From the NCBI RefSeq assembly GCF_000428905.1, contig NZ_KE386815.1, positions 425,884-489,883 on the forward strand: a stretch of 64,000 nt of DNA, in the 5' to 3' direction. This document shows positions 26,683-35,830 of this stretch, piece by piece; positions within the stretch are counted from its first letter, which is position 1; every line of letters starts with the position of its first letter. Source of the stretch: Brumicola pallidula DSM 14239 = ACAM 615. Lineage in GTDB: Bacteria; Pseudomonadota; Gammaproteobacteria; Enterobacterales; Alteromonadaceae. A model generated the notes under the pieces. It saw only the letters and a list, made by a program, of their open reading frames with translations, had not been told where the DNA came from and ran no database searches. Made by a program: the position numbers and the translations under genes.

Positions 26683-27336
26683 TCAGGCTGCGTCTGACTG
26701 TGCTTCAGGCTTGGCTTTTTGAAAAGCCTCTAATTCATTGCAATTGTCATAAATTTTTTGAATCAATGGAAAGCGCTGCATATTGACCCTAAATCGCAGC
26801 GCATTATATACTTGCGGAATAAGGCAGACATCAGCTAGTGTTATATCGTAACCGAAACAATACTTACCTGAACGCGTCACGAGTCTCTTTTCTAATGCGC
26901 TAAATCCCTGTTCAATCCATTTCACGCACCAAGTTTCAGTTTGTTCGCTGCTGGCTTCAAAGTCAGACTTAAGGCTTTGTAAAATCCGCAAATTTGTAAC
27001 GGGTTGAAGGTCACAAGCAATATCTTGTGAAAGAGCCCTTACCCTGGCTTTATCTAGCGCATGAGTAGGCAGCAGCGCTGGCGTATTAGGGTATTTATCA
27101 TCTAAATATTCTATAATTGCTAACGATTGGTTAAGCACAATATCTTCGTCATCATCAACAAAAGTAGGTACTAACATTGAGGGGTTTATGCTGCTGTATG
27201 CATGACTCCGGTGTTGGCCTCCATCCTTCACCAAATGCACAGGCACGTAGTCAAAATCAAGCTGTTTTAAATACATCGCTATCCTTAAGCGATAAGATGC
27301 AGATGAACGCCAATAACCATATAATTTAAGACTCAT
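26683..27336 (-). CDS. maiA: Maleylacetoacetate isomerase (zeta-class GST)
   Basis: Isomerises maleylacetoacetate to fumarylacetoacetate in tyrosine breakdown. Zeta GST signature: LYGYWRSSASYRLRIAMYLK at the N-terminus, INPSMLVPTFVDD, NQSLAIIEYLD and the C-terminal GYDITLADVCLIPQVYNALRF. I use ATG 27336, which has an excellent GAAGGAG site and gives 217 residues; the frame is open to 27399 but that part overlaps the upstream gene. It lies 19 bases after the FAH gene and is clearly in the same operon. Confidence 0.92.
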   Translation of the reverse strand: MSLKLYGYWRSSASYRLRIAMYLKQLDFDYVPVHLVKDGGQHRSHAYSSINPSMLVPTFVDDDEDIVLNQSLAIIEYLDDKYPNTPALLPTHALDKARVRALSQDIACDLQPVTNLRILQSLKSDFEASSEQTETWCVKWIEQGFSALEKRLVTRSGKYCFGYDITLADVCLIPQVYNALRFRVNMQRFPLIQKIYDNCNELEAFQKAKPEAQSDAA

Positions 27337-27355
27337 TATTACTCCTTCTCGGCCG

Positions 27356-28372
27356 CTAGTGTGCAGCAGATTTCTTAATGACTTGGTCAATTGCGCCAAA
27401 AATACTCAGTCCTGCGCTATCAAACATCTCGATTCGAATAGAGTCTTCAAATGACATAAACGGCGTCGACGGTTTGCCATCGCGAATGGTTTCTATCATT
27501 CTAACTTCGGCAATACAGGAATACCCAACACCACCTTGCGCTATCGAAGATCCGTGCTCAGTATCTTGTTTATTTGAGACTGTTCCTGAGCCAATAATTG
27601 CACCCGCACCCAAGTTACGAGACTTTGCAGCATGAGCGACTAGTTGGGCAAAATCAAAGGTCATATCCTCACCAGCTTGTGGTTTTCCGAACAACGCACG
27701 ATTGTAATGCGACACTAACGGCAGATGTACTTTGTTGCCAGACCATGCTTTATCAAGCTCATCAGGAGTAACTGCAACAGGGGAAAACACGGACGCTGGT
27801 TTTGACTGAAAGAATCCAAACCCTTTGCCTAGCTCACCAGGGATTAAACCACGTAACGAAACATCATTAACTAACATCAGCAATTTTATGTGCTGCCCTG
27901 CATTTTCTGCTGATACTCCCATTGGAACGTCATCAGTAATAACCGCCACTTCGCCTTCGAAATCTATTCCCCACTCGTCTGAGGGCAATAACACGTCGTC
28001 TCGAGGACCAATGAAATCATCTGAACCGCCTTGGTACATTAATGGATCAGTCCAAAATGAGGCTGGAATTTCTGCACCACGTGCTTTTCTAACAAGCTCC
28101 ACATGATTAACATATGCACTGCCATCGGCCCACTGAAACGCACGAGGCAATGGACTTTCACAAAGCGATTGATCAAAATTTTCAGCACCCAAACCATCTG
28201 CATTTAAGACTTCATAACGCGCTTGGAGTGCAGGTTGAATGCCATGCCAATTGTCCAATGCTTGCTGCATAGTTACTGCAATATCAGCAACTTCAATTGC
28301 TTTTGTTAAGTCGCGGCTCACGAGCATCAACTTGCCATCTCGTGTATTGTTTTTATAAGTCGCTAATTTCAT
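27356..28372 (-). CDS. Fumarylacetoacetate hydrolase family protein
   Basis: 338 residues. FAH-fold residues are visible: GIDFEGEVAVITDDVP (metal-binding acidic residues), MLVNDVSLRG, FGFFQSKPASVFSPVAVTPDEL and GAGAIIGSGTVSN. With maiA directly downstream it very probably cleaves fumarylacetoacetate to fumarate and acetoacetate, the last step of homogentisate catabolism. It is shorter than the eukaryote-type enzyme (about 420) and of the type found beside maiA in Shewanella-like bacteria. A TyrR-box-like sequence lies about 50 bases upstream of the start. Confidence 0.88.
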   Translation of the reverse strand: MKLATYKNNTRDGKLMLVSRDLTKAIEVADIAVTMQQALDNWHGIQPALQARYEVLNADGLGAENFDQSLCESPLPRAFQWADGSAYVNHVELVRKARGAEIPASFWTDPLMYQGGSDDFIGPRDDVLLPSDEWGIDFEGEVAVITDDVPMGVSAENAGQHIKLLMLVNDVSLRGLIPGELGKGFGFFQSKPASVFSPVAVTPDELDKAWSGNKVHLPLVSHYNRALFGKPQAGEDMTFDFAQLVAHAAKSRNLGAGAIIGSGTVSNKQDTEHGSSIAQGGVGYSCIAEVRMIETIRDGKPSTPFMSFEDSIRIEMFDSAGLSIFGAIDQVIKKSAAH

Positions 28373-28422
28373 TCATTCAACCTTTAATTTATGTCATCGT
28401 TCGCTGAACAGCTTTAAAAGAA

Positions 28423-28440
28423 AGTAAAGCTTGCTTTACT
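28423..28440 (-). promoter_or_regulatory. TyrR-box-like site upstream of FAH-maiA
   Basis: AGTAAAGCTTGCTTTACT matches the TyrR consensus TGTAAA-N6-TTTACA at all but the outermost base of each arm and is a perfect palindrome. TyrR is encoded directly upstream on the same strand. Confidence 0.6.
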
Positions 28441-28547
28441 CGGTTATTCAACACCATTTTCGAGTTGCTATTGATTTATACTTATTATAACGCTGAAAAG
28501 AGAATGAAACACCCCGAACTTGTGTACTCGCCGCTTGAAAAAAAGCC

Positions 28548-28573
28548 AAAAAAAAACCCCAAAACGTGGGGCT
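28548..28573 (-). terminator. Terminator of tyrR
   Basis: On the minus strand a short CCCCA/TGGGG stem is followed by nine T residues, just after the tyrR stop. Confidence 0.7.
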
Positions 28574-28590
28574 AAAGGAATACATTGTAA

Positions 28591-30144
28591 CTAATACTTT
28601 ACAGTTGCCTTACTGATACCATATTCACGGAGCTTGTTGGCGATTGCTGTATGGCTTAATCCAAGCTTACGAGCTAATTGGCGAGTACTCGGATAAGACG
28701 GGTAAAGCCGCTTGAGTAAATCCTTCTCAAACTTTTTAACTTCTTGCTCCAATGTGCCTTCAAAATTCTCATCAATATAATTTACCGTGGTACTGCAGCT
28801 CGGCAGTTGAATAGCTTCTTTTGTAATTTCATTGCCATCCATTAAAGCTATCGCTCTGTAGAGGGCATTTTTCAATTGTCTTACGTTACCTGGCCAAGGA
28901 TAAGCTTGCAGATAGTCAACGCAGGATTTGCTCAGTTTAGGAGAACGAATACCGAGCTTGTTACTGTGTTGTCTAACAATGCTTTCTGACAGTGGAATAA
29001 CATCAGTTTTTCTCTCGCGAAGCGGGGGAAGTACCAGTGCAAGCACGTTTAATCGATAATATAACTCTTCTCTAAACGTACCAATTTCGGCTGCTTCAGA
29101 CAAATCTTTGCAAGTCGTGCAGATGATTCGAAGATCAACTTTTACAGGTTGCTTCTGACCCGCCTTGCGGTAATGTCCGTCTTCAATAACCCGCAGTAGC
29201 TTAGATTGCAATTGCTGCGACATTTCGGAAATTTCATCCAGCACCAAAGTGCCGCCAGAAGTTAATTCAATTAGCCCTGTTTTAGTCTCTGCACCAGAAA
29301 ACTCGCCCTGTTCAATGCCAAATAATTCAGTTTCTGCCACATCATCAGGTAAAGACGCACAATTCAATATATGAAATTCGCCTTCAGCACGGGGGCTGCT
29401 ATCATGACAAGCCCTTGCTATGCTTTGCTTGCCCGTACCGGACTCACCATAAATGAGCATGTGTCCATCCAGTTCAGCCATGCGCTTTGCATCACGTATC
29501 ACCTTTTTCATTACCGGACTTACCGCTTGAAAAGTGTCAAAACAGTTTGACGTTGTTTTATTGAAGACGTTGAGTTGTTTGCCTAATCGGGATTCCGACT
29601 TCAGTATCACAACGGCTCCCGCAAGCACCGTTTTGTCGTTGTCTGGCACATCGACAGGCAAAATATCAGCAATGTAATCTTGCTCTATAAACTTAACCCG
29701 ATGAGTTTGGGCATATATTTCTTTGCCTTCTAGCCATTTTGTAATGTTGAACCCAAGTAGAACTTCGTCGATGTTCAATTGCAGTATTTGCTCACGCTTG
29801 AGTTCAAGTCCTCTGGCAACCGCATCATTAAATAAAATGATTTTACCGGAAGTATCAGTCGAAAAACAAGGGTCAGGCAATGTTTGCAGCAGCGCTCGTA
29901 ATTGGTTTCTTTCGCGCTGGATCGGCATGAATGGCGTCGTTTTAACATCGGTAATGCCTTTAATCCTTCGAATTTTAGGCATTAGATGTTGAAAATTTTC
30001 AAATTCAATGGTGGGGAAATCGAGGAAAATCTTACCTGTCTCATCAATTTCTATACCGCGCAAGTCGATGTCATATTCGGTTAGAATATCTAGGACGTCT
30101 TGCGTAATTCCAAGTCTATCTTGACAGTTTATTTCCAATCGCAT
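28591..30144 (-). CDS. tyrR: Transcriptional regulator TyrR
   Basis: Aromatic amino acid-responsive regulator. 517 residues: N-terminal ACT domain (MRLEINCQDRLGITQDVLDIL), PAS domain (about 80-190, LPDPCFSTDTSGKIILFNDAV), AAA+ domain with Walker A YGESGTGKQ and ELFGIEQGEFSGAET, and a C-terminal helix-turn-helix (TRQLARKLGLSHTAIANKLREYG). The sigma-54 contact loop GAFTGA is replaced by GEFSGA, as expected for TyrR, which acts with sigma-70. It is flanked by phhA and FAH-maiA, each with a TyrR-box-like site. Confidence 0.95.
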   Translation of the reverse strand: MRLEINCQDRLGITQDVLDILTEYDIDLRGIEIDETGKIFLDFPTIEFENFQHLMPKIRRIKGITDVKTTPFMPIQRERNQLRALLQTLPDPCFSTDTSGKIILFNDAVARGLELKREQILQLNIDEVLLGFNITKWLEGKEIYAQTHRVKFIEQDYIADILPVDVPDNDKTVLAGAVVILKSESRLGKQLNVFNKTTSNCFDTFQAVSPVMKKVIRDAKRMAELDGHMLIYGESGTGKQSIARACHDSSPRAEGEFHILNCASLPDDVAETELFGIEQGEFSGAETKTGLIELTSGGTLVLDEISEMSQQLQSKLLRVIEDGHYRKAGQKQPVKVDLRIICTTCKDLSEAAEIGTFREELYYRLNVLALVLPPLRERKTDVIPLSESIVRQHSNKLGIRSPKLSKSCVDYLQAYPWPGNVRQLKNALYRAIALMDGNEITKEAIQLPSCSTTVNYIDENFEGTLEQEVKKFEKDLLKRLYPSYPSTRQLARKLGLSHTAIANKLREYGISKATVKY

Positions 30145-30316
30145 GAGTGTAGTCTATATCCGAAAATTCACCCGAGGGTGATTAAATTCACTTCGTTGCT
30201 AGAATATACGTTTATCTGTGGGCCTAGATCAATATCTAGTGTGAGCGCTGACAGATTCTATTACATATTAAAATAGACAGACTCAGCGCTTTCTTTATTC
30301 TAAATTAACCGGCGAG

Positions 30317-31117
30317 TTAATTTTTTGGTGTAAATTTAGGCGCGAATAAAGCCAGTTTTTTAGCTTCTTCTACCAGCGCCATAATATCCATTTCGGCCAT
30401 ATCAATTAAATTATCAAAATCTTCAAGCAGGAAATAAAGCGGCTGCATAATATCGATACGATATGGCGTTCTTAAAACATCAATCGGTTTTAAATCATAT
30501 CTAAAGGGTATTTCACTCTCCAAAGCATAATGAGTTTCGCCCGGTGAAGACAATATACCGCCACCATAAATGCGCAGCCCATCTGCGGTTTTTAGCAAAC
30601 CAAATTCCACTGTAAACCAATATAACCGGGCTAAATACCCTCTATCTTCTTTGTTAGCGGCTAAGCCTAATTTACCATATGTATGAGTAAAATTAGCAAA
30701 AGCAGGGTTAGTTAGCAAAGGGCAATGGCCAAATATTTCATGAAAAACATCCGGTTCTTGCAAATAATCAAAATCTTCTTTATTTCTTATAAACGTCGCT
30801 ACCGGAAACTGTTTATTGGCCAATAACGTAAAAAAGTCTGTAAAATTAATTAGAGCGGGCACTTCAGCAGTCTTCCAGCCTGTCTCACGCATTAAGACTT
30901 CATCAATATCTTTTAACTGGGGAATACGATCTTGCGATAATTTTAACAGGTCAAGACCTTGCATATACTGTTCGCAGGCACGTCCAGGCAATAAAGCAAC
31001 TTGGCGTTTATATAACTGCTGCCAAATTTCATTCTCATCATTTGACCAGTGAATTATGCCATTTTCGTCCGATTGGCGAGAAACGTACTGCGTTTTCTTC
31101 AGCGGTGCACTTAACAT
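30317..31117 (-). CDS. phhA: Phenylalanine-4-hydroxylase
   Basis: Hydroxylates phenylalanine to tyrosine with tetrahydropterin, iron and O2. 266 residues of the monomeric bacterial type without the regulatory ACT domain. The iron ligands His126 and His131 (DVFHEIFGHCPLL) and Glu171 (YWFTVEFGLL) are all present, as are the conserved GGGILSSPGE and PFRYDL segments. It starts the phhA-tyrR region; a phhB (pterin dehydratase) gene, often adjacent, is missing here. Confidence 0.95.
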   Translation of the reverse strand: MLSAPLKKTQYVSRQSDENGIIHWSNDENEIWQQLYKRQVALLPGRACEQYMQGLDLLKLSQDRIPQLKDIDEVLMRETGWKTAEVPALINFTDFFTLLANKQFPVATFIRNKEDFDYLQEPDVFHEIFGHCPLLTNPAFANFTHTYGKLGLAANKEDRGYLARLYWFTVEFGLLKTADGLRIYGGGILSSPGETHYALESEIPFRYDLKPIDVLRTPYRIDIMQPLYFLLEDFDNLIDMAEMDIMALVEEAKKLALFAPKFTPKN

Positions 31118-31219
31118 AACATTTAATCATTCAGTTAATTTCGACCACATGATGGTAACTAACTTTTAGCCGATAATGATGATCTCAGCTTTTCCCATAA
31201 CAAGCCAAAAATATCGTTT

Positions 31220-31237
31220 TGTAATCTTTACTTTACA
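31220..31237 (-). promoter_or_regulatory. TyrR box upstream of phhA
   Basis: TGTAATCTTTACTTTACA fits TGTAAA-N6-TTTACA with one change. The symmetry extends outward (CGTTT on the left, AAACG on the right). It lies about 100 bases upstream of the phhA start. Confidence 0.68.
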
Positions 31238-31263
31238 AAAACGATGCTCAAGCCCAATAAAAC

Positions 31264-31295
31264 AAAAAATACCACATTAAATGTGGTATTAAAAA
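31264..31295 (-). terminator. Terminator after the psp operon
   Basis: Long stem AATACCACA/TGTGGTATT with flanking A- and T-runs, positioned just after pspC. It may also stop transcription the other way. Confidence 0.78.
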
Positions 31296-31333
31296 GGGAG
31301 GTGTTTTAAATCTATCTTGTGTAATTTAAAGAC

Positions 31334-31804
31334 TTACAGTCTACTAATCTCTCGATTTAGTTCAAACTCTTTAGAAGTGACATAGCCTTCTAATTTACGT
31401 AACTTCAACTCAGCCACTCTAAACCGTTCTTGAATATCAAAAAATGCTTCTCTGGGCGGTTCACCTGCTTGCCAAACACGAGATTTAACTTCAATTTTGT
31501 GTTCTGCATTTGATCCTGTATTACCAGTTTTACGCCAAACTTTGTGGGCGGATCCTGAATTAACTGAACTCGAATGCATGTTATCGCCTGCCATTTGAGA
31601 ATAGCCATCTGGTTTCTTATCTAAAATAAACCAAGCTGCTATGTAGGCAACAAACATAAACGGACCAGCTAGTAAAAAAAATGCGGTCACTGTTAAAATT
31701 CTCACCAACCAAATTTCTAACTTAAAGTAATCGGCGATACCAGCACAAACACCGGCTATTTTGCCATTTTTCGGGTCGCGATAAAGTGAGGTTCCAGTTT
31801 TCAT
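31334..31804 (-). CDS. pspC: Phage shock protein C
   Basis: 156 residues from ATG 31804, which overlaps the pspB stop (ATGA). The PspC domain is at the N-terminus: LYRDPKNGKIAGVCAGIADYF, then a membrane helix WLVRILTVTAFFLLAGPFMFVAYIAAWFILD. A basic linker and a C-terminal coiled coil (IQERFRVAELKLRKLEGYVTS) follow. It senses envelope stress in the inner membrane with PspB and releases PspA from PspF. A possible earlier start at 31819 would overlap pspB further. Confidence 0.93.
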   Translation of the reverse strand: MKTGTSLYRDPKNGKIAGVCAGIADYFKLEIWLVRILTVTAFFLLAGPFMFVAYIAAWFILDKKPDGYSQMAGDNMHSSSVNSGSAHKVWRKTGNTGSNAEHKIEVKSRVWQAGEPPREAFFDIQERFRVAELKLRKLEGYVTSKEFELNREISRL

Positions 31805-32040
31805 GCTCTTTCTCTCCATTTCGGCGTTTCTTCATCAAGAATACTTTCTAAGGTTCGAATTCGATCGGACATTAGCTCTGCTTTTTCTGCGAGCGTTTGT
31901 AATGTCGCAAATTCTTCTTCAGACAATCCTTGTTTTACTTGTTTTTTGCTGCGGTAATGCAGAATTAGCCAGATAGGAGCAACAAACAAAGTAAATAAAA
32001 TTAAAGGAACGCCTGCAAAAATAACTGATAATTCGCCCAC
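31801..32040 (-). CDS. pspB: Phage shock protein B
   Basis: 79 residues. An N-terminal membrane helix (IFAGVPLILFTLFVAPIWLILHY) is followed by a basic stretch and a cytoplasmic leucine-zipper-like coiled coil (LQTLAEKAELMSDRIRTLESILDEETPKWRER), the standard PspB layout. Partner of PspC. There is a 141-base gap to pspA upstream. Confidence 0.93.
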   Translation of the reverse strand: MGELSVIFAGVPLILFTLFVAPIWLILHYRSKKQVKQGLSEEEFATLQTLAEKAELMSDRIRTLESILDEETPKWRERA

Positions 32041-32189
32041 GATAGTTCTCCTAGTGACGGATTAGAAGGAGAGAATGATACGGCACTCCATGTACCGCAG
32101 CTTTTGTTCTGATAGAGACACTATTCTCTGTTAGTAAAATTCTCTGTTAATAAAATGCGCTGTACTGTATTACTAAGGTTATACCAGAA

Positions 32190-32882
32190 TTAAGATTTTT
32201 TCACTTTTGCTGCTGGTTTTTCAGTGTTAGCTTGCATTTTTTTCTTTAATGCTTCCAATTCATTATCAATTTTACCACCCGCTTCTAACTCAGCAAATTC
32301 ATCTTTTAGCGTTTTTTTACCAATATCATAAGCTTCTACTTGTGATTCTAGGTCGTCAATTTTACGCTCAAATTGTTCAAACTTCCCCATAGCATTATCA
32401 ACGGTGTTGCTATCAAGACGCTTCTTAACTTCAAGTCTCGAGCTTACTGTCTTCTGGCGCATCAGAATCGTTTTTTGACGAGTTTTCGCGTCAGCTAACT
32501 TCTCTTGCAACTGACCAGTTTCACTTTGCAATTTCGCAAGCTCACTCTCAATTAAACTAAGCTCATGCTTTAATGATTTAGCCGACTCAGCTGTTTTCTG
32601 CTTCTCGTGTAATGCAGCTCTTGCTAAGTCTTCGCGATCCTTGCTCAAAGCCAGTTCTGCTTTATCCTGCCACTCAGAAGCTTCATTAGTTAATCGCGCG
32701 ACTCGGTTGCTAACGTCTTTCTTGTTGGCAATGGTTTTTGCAGATGCTGAACGAACTTCAACCAGTGTATCTTCCATTTCCTGAATAATAAGACGAACCA
32801 TTTTTTCAGGGTCTTCAGCCTTGTCTAATAGCGAATTAATGTTAGAGTTTATGATATCTGTAAAACGTGAAAATATACCCAT
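32190..32882 (-). CDS. pspA: Phage shock protein A
   Basis: 230 residues from ATG 32882 (MGIFSRFTDIINSNINSLLDKAEDPEKM), preceded by GAGGTAAT; a TTG two codons earlier is in frame but not needed. Almost entirely coiled coil, with the PspA/IM30 N-terminal amphipathic helix. It binds PspF to keep it inactive and, under stress, polymerises on the inner membrane to preserve proton-motive force. First gene of pspABC, driven by the sigma-54 site upstream. Confidence 0.95.
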   Translation of the reverse strand: MGIFSRFTDIINSNINSLLDKAEDPEKMVRLIIQEMEDTLVEVRSASAKTIANKKDVSNRVARLTNEASEWQDKAELALSKDREDLARAALHEKQKTAESAKSLKHELSLIESELAKLQSETGQLQEKLADAKTRQKTILMRQKTVSSRLEVKKRLDSNTVDNAMGKFEQFERKIDDLESQVEAYDIGKKTLKDEFAELEAGGKIDNELEALKKKMQANTEKPAAKVKKS

Positions 32883-32940
32883 CGTCAATTACCTCTGTTG
32901 GTGTAAACTAAAAAATTGTTGTTTAATTTAGTATACTCTA

Positions 32941-32957
32941 TTCAATATGCTTGCCAA
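32941..32957 (-). promoter_or_regulatory. Sigma-54 promoter of pspA
   Basis: The minus strand reads TTGGCAAGCATATTGAA: a -24 TGGCA element, 5-base spacer and a -12 TTG. The -12 lacks the usual GC, as does the E. coli pspA promoter. It lies about 60 bases upstream of ATG 32882, with divergent pspF behind it. Confidence 0.72.
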
Positions 32958-33083
32958 CTTATCAAAACGTCACAAAATATTGATTTATATAGATAAAAAA
33001 ATTATTAAAGAAATTGAGGATTTTTATTTATTTTCAAGTAGACTATATTTTAGTGAAATTGACTAATTTTCAAGGAAATCATA

Positions 33084-34202
33084 ATGAGTCGCTTTAAGCA
33101 GCAGGATAATTTGCTGGGTCAAGCCAATAGCTTTATGGACGTATTGGAACAAGTTTCCCAAATTGCCCCTCTCAATAAGCCCGTTTTGGTCATTGGCGAA
33201 CGCGGTACTGGTAAAGAATTAATTGCCGCAAGACTCCACTTTTTATCTCAGCGTTGGGAACAAAATTACGTAAAACTTAATTGCGCAGCATTGAATGACA
33301 ACTTACTCGAAAGTGAACTCTTTGGTTATGAAGCAGGTGCATTTACCGGTGCAGCAAAAAGAAGAGAAGGTCGCTTTGAATATGCCGACAACGGCACCAT
33401 GTTTTTGGATGAACTAGCCAATACCTCCGCACTGGTCCAAGAGAAACTGCTGCGTGTCATCGAATATGGTGAGTTTGAGCGTGTTGGTGGCACTCGAACG
33501 GTAAAAGTTGATGTGCGTTTGGTGGCAGCCACAAACGAAGACTTACCAACGCTAGCAGAGCAAGGTGAGTTTAGAGCTGACTTACTCGACCGCTTGGCCT
33601 TCGACGTGATTACGATCCCACCGCTGCGGCATAGGCAAGAAGATATCATGATGCTTGCTGAGCATTTTGCGATTGGTATGGCACGTGAGCTGGAAATGGA
33701 ATTATTTAGTGGGTTTACCGCAAAAGCGAAGAAAACATTATTAGAATATAATTGGCCCGGCAATGTTCGGGAATTAAAAAACGTTGTAGAACGCGCAGTT
33801 TATCGAACTAATCCGAATTTGCCAGTACATGACATTGTGGTCAATCCCTTTTTATCCGAGTTTCGTCCGCAACAACGTATACGGACTGCGATACAGACAT
33901 CGGCTGTGCACTCCGCAATGAATAGCTCAGCGCCTGTAGACAATAATACTCTGCTTGATTCTATTGCACAGTCAAGCGACGAAGCAACAACTACCGTATC
34001 GGTCTCTCCGGCAGAGAAAAACCTTTATTTTCCGATTGACTTAAAGGAGCAATCGCAAGACTTTGAAATTCACATGTTGAATAGCGCGTTAAAAGATGCA
34101 CAATTTAATCAGAAAAAAACTGCGGAAAAGCTTTCATTGACGTATCATCAATTGAGAGGATATTTAAAGAAATACAATCTATTAGATAAAACCGACGAAT
34201 AA
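33084..34202 (+). CDS. pspF: Phage shock operon activator PspF
   Basis: Enhancer-binding protein for sigma-54. 372 residues: an AAA+ domain without an N-terminal receiver, with Walker A GERGTGKE, the sigma-54 contact loop GAFTGA (FGYEAGAFTGAAKR), Walker B GTMFLDEL and the arginine-finger region. A linker richer in Ser/Thr spans about 260-320, and a C-terminal Fis-type HTH (QKKTAEKLSLTYHQLRGYLKKY) follows. Divergent from pspA. Its stop overlaps the sapA ATG by one base, so it appears to head the sap operon. Confidence 0.95.
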   Translation: MSRFKQQDNLLGQANSFMDVLEQVSQIAPLNKPVLVIGERGTGKELIAARLHFLSQRWEQNYVKLNCAALNDNLLESELFGYEAGAFTGAAKRREGRFEYADNGTMFLDELANTSALVQEKLLRVIEYGEFERVGGTRTVKVDVRLVAATNEDLPTLAEQGEFRADLLDRLAFDVITIPPLRHRQEDIMMLAEHFAIGMARELEMELFSGFTAKAKKTLLEYNWPGNVRELKNVVERAVYRTNPNLPVHDIVVNPFLSEFRPQQRIRTAIQTSAVHSAMNSSAPVDNNTLLDSIAQSSDEATTTVSVSPAEKNLYFPIDLKEQSQDFEIHMLNSALKDAQFNQKKTAEKLSLTYHQLRGYLKKYNLLDKTDE

Positions 34203-35830
34203 TGAATCCAAATGCCCAACTACGTATAATAAAAAGCGCAATATTACTGAGCTTCAGTCTGATATTGATGTTGGGTTGCTCTAAACAAAAGACCCAAATA
34301 ACCCAAGCAGGCATCACTTTCTGTTCAGAGGGTAGTCCCGCCTCATTTAACCCACAACTAGACACATCGAGCACCACTGCGGACGCTTCTTCGCATCAGA
34401 TTTATGACCGATTGCTTGAATTCAATACTGACAACGGTGAAATAGAACCCGGCTTAGCCAGCAGTTGGCTAGTCAGTAATGACGGCCTAACCTATACTTT
34501 TCAGTTGCGCAAAGGCGTTGAATTTCACGATACACCCTATTTTACACCAACGCGTAATTTTAATGCCGACGACGTGGTATTTAGTATTGATCGCTGGCGT
34601 GTTGCCTCACACCCCTATCATGAAGTATCCGGCGGTAGTTATCCCTATTTCCAAAGTTTAGGCTTAAAAAATACAATCAAAGACGTTACTAGAATAAATG
34701 GCTATCGAGTGGAGATTTCATTGTATAAGCCAGATAGCTCGTTTTTAGCAAACTTAGCGACTGACTTTTCGGTGATTTTATCGGCAGAATATGGCATGAA
34801 TTTGCTGGCTGAAGGATCGCCAAGCAATATAGATGTACTTCCTATTGGCACCGGCCCTTATAAATTCGTTAGTTATCGTAAAGATCAATTTATTCGCTAT
34901 CAACGCCACAGTGATTATTTTTTAGATACCATTGGACCTGAACATTTAGTATTTGATATTACACCTAAAAGTTCGTTGCGTGTAGCAAAGTTAATTACAG
35001 GTGAGTGCGACGCAGTGGCCTTTCCATCACAAAACGACCTTGAAATAATAAGAAACAGAGACGACTTGACGCTATTGGAAAGACCAGGCTTAAATGTTGG
35101 ATTTTGGGCATTCAATACCAGTAAACCTCCTTTTGATAATCCGAAAGTGCGTCGGGCTCTGGCGCTAGCAATCGACAACACATCGTTGCTTGAAGCGGTT
35201 TATCTTGGCCAAGCCACTAGAGCAAAAAGTTTAGTTCCTTCCGCTTCTTGGGCCTATCAACCTAATATGCAGGATACTGGTTATAACCCAGTGACCGCTC
35301 GAAAATTACTAGATGAAGCGGGCATTCCCGACAACTTCACAATGAATATTTGGGCGATGCCAGTGCAACGTGCATACAACCCAAACGCAATGAAAATGGC
35401 ACAGTTAATGAGTACATATTTAGCCGACGTTGGCGTTACTGTTAACATTGTTAGCTATGATTGGGCGCGGTTTAGAGAAAATCTAACAGCCGGTATGCAT
35501 GATTCGGTGCTTATTGGTTGGTCTGCCGACAACGGTGACCCAGATAATTTTTATCGTCCACTATTAACCTGTGCGGCAATCCCCTCAGGCACAAATAGAG
35601 CACAGTGGTGCAACCCAGAGTATGATGCCCTGATTGAAAGTGCGTTGAAAATAGAGGACTCCGATGAGCGTCGTATTTTTTATCATCGAGCCAATCAAAT
35701 TATATTTAGAGAGACACCTCTAGTACCTATTGCTCATGCATACCAATATCAAGCCGTAAACAATCAAATTGAAGGCTTGACCATCAACCCTTTTGGTGGT
35801 ATCCGGTTTGACGATGTGGTGCGTAAATAA
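34202..35830 (+). CDS. sapA: SapA-like peptide-binding lipoprotein (SBP family 5)
   Basis: 542 residues. The signal peptide has a lipobox LMLGC, then an extracytoplasmic solute-binding family 5 domain (FCSEGSPASFNPQLDTSSTTADASSH..., GTGPYKFVSY, NPDNFY-like DNGDPDNFYRPLL). It belongs to the Sap/Dpp/Opp group; SapA binds antimicrobial peptides, putrescine or heme in different species. The start ATG overlaps the last base of pspF. It is the first of five sap genes joined by very short overlaps. Confidence 0.88.
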   Translation: MNPNAQLRIIKSAILLSFSLILMLGCSKQKTQITQAGITFCSEGSPASFNPQLDTSSTTADASSHQIYDRLLEFNTDNGEIEPGLASSWLVSNDGLTYTFQLRKGVEFHDTPYFTPTRNFNADDVVFSIDRWRVASHPYHEVSGGSYPYFQSLGLKNTIKDVTRINGYRVEISLYKPDSSFLANLATDFSVILSAEYGMNLLAEGSPSNIDVLPIGTGPYKFVSYRKDQFIRYQRHSDYFLDTIGPEHLVFDITPKSSLRVAKLITGECDAVAFPSQNDLEIIRNRDDLTLLERPGLNVGFWAFNTSKPPFDNPKVRRALALAIDNTSLLEAVYLGQATRAKSLVPSASWAYQPNMQDTGYNPVTARKLLDEAGIPDNFTMNIWAMPVQRAYNPNAMKMAQLMSTYLADVGVTVNIVSYDWARFRENLTAGMHDSVLIGWSADNGDPDNFYRPLLTCAAIPSGTNRAQWCNPEYDALIESALKIEDSDERRIFYHRANQIIFRETPLVPIAHAYQYQAVNNQIEGLTINPFGGIRFDDVVRK

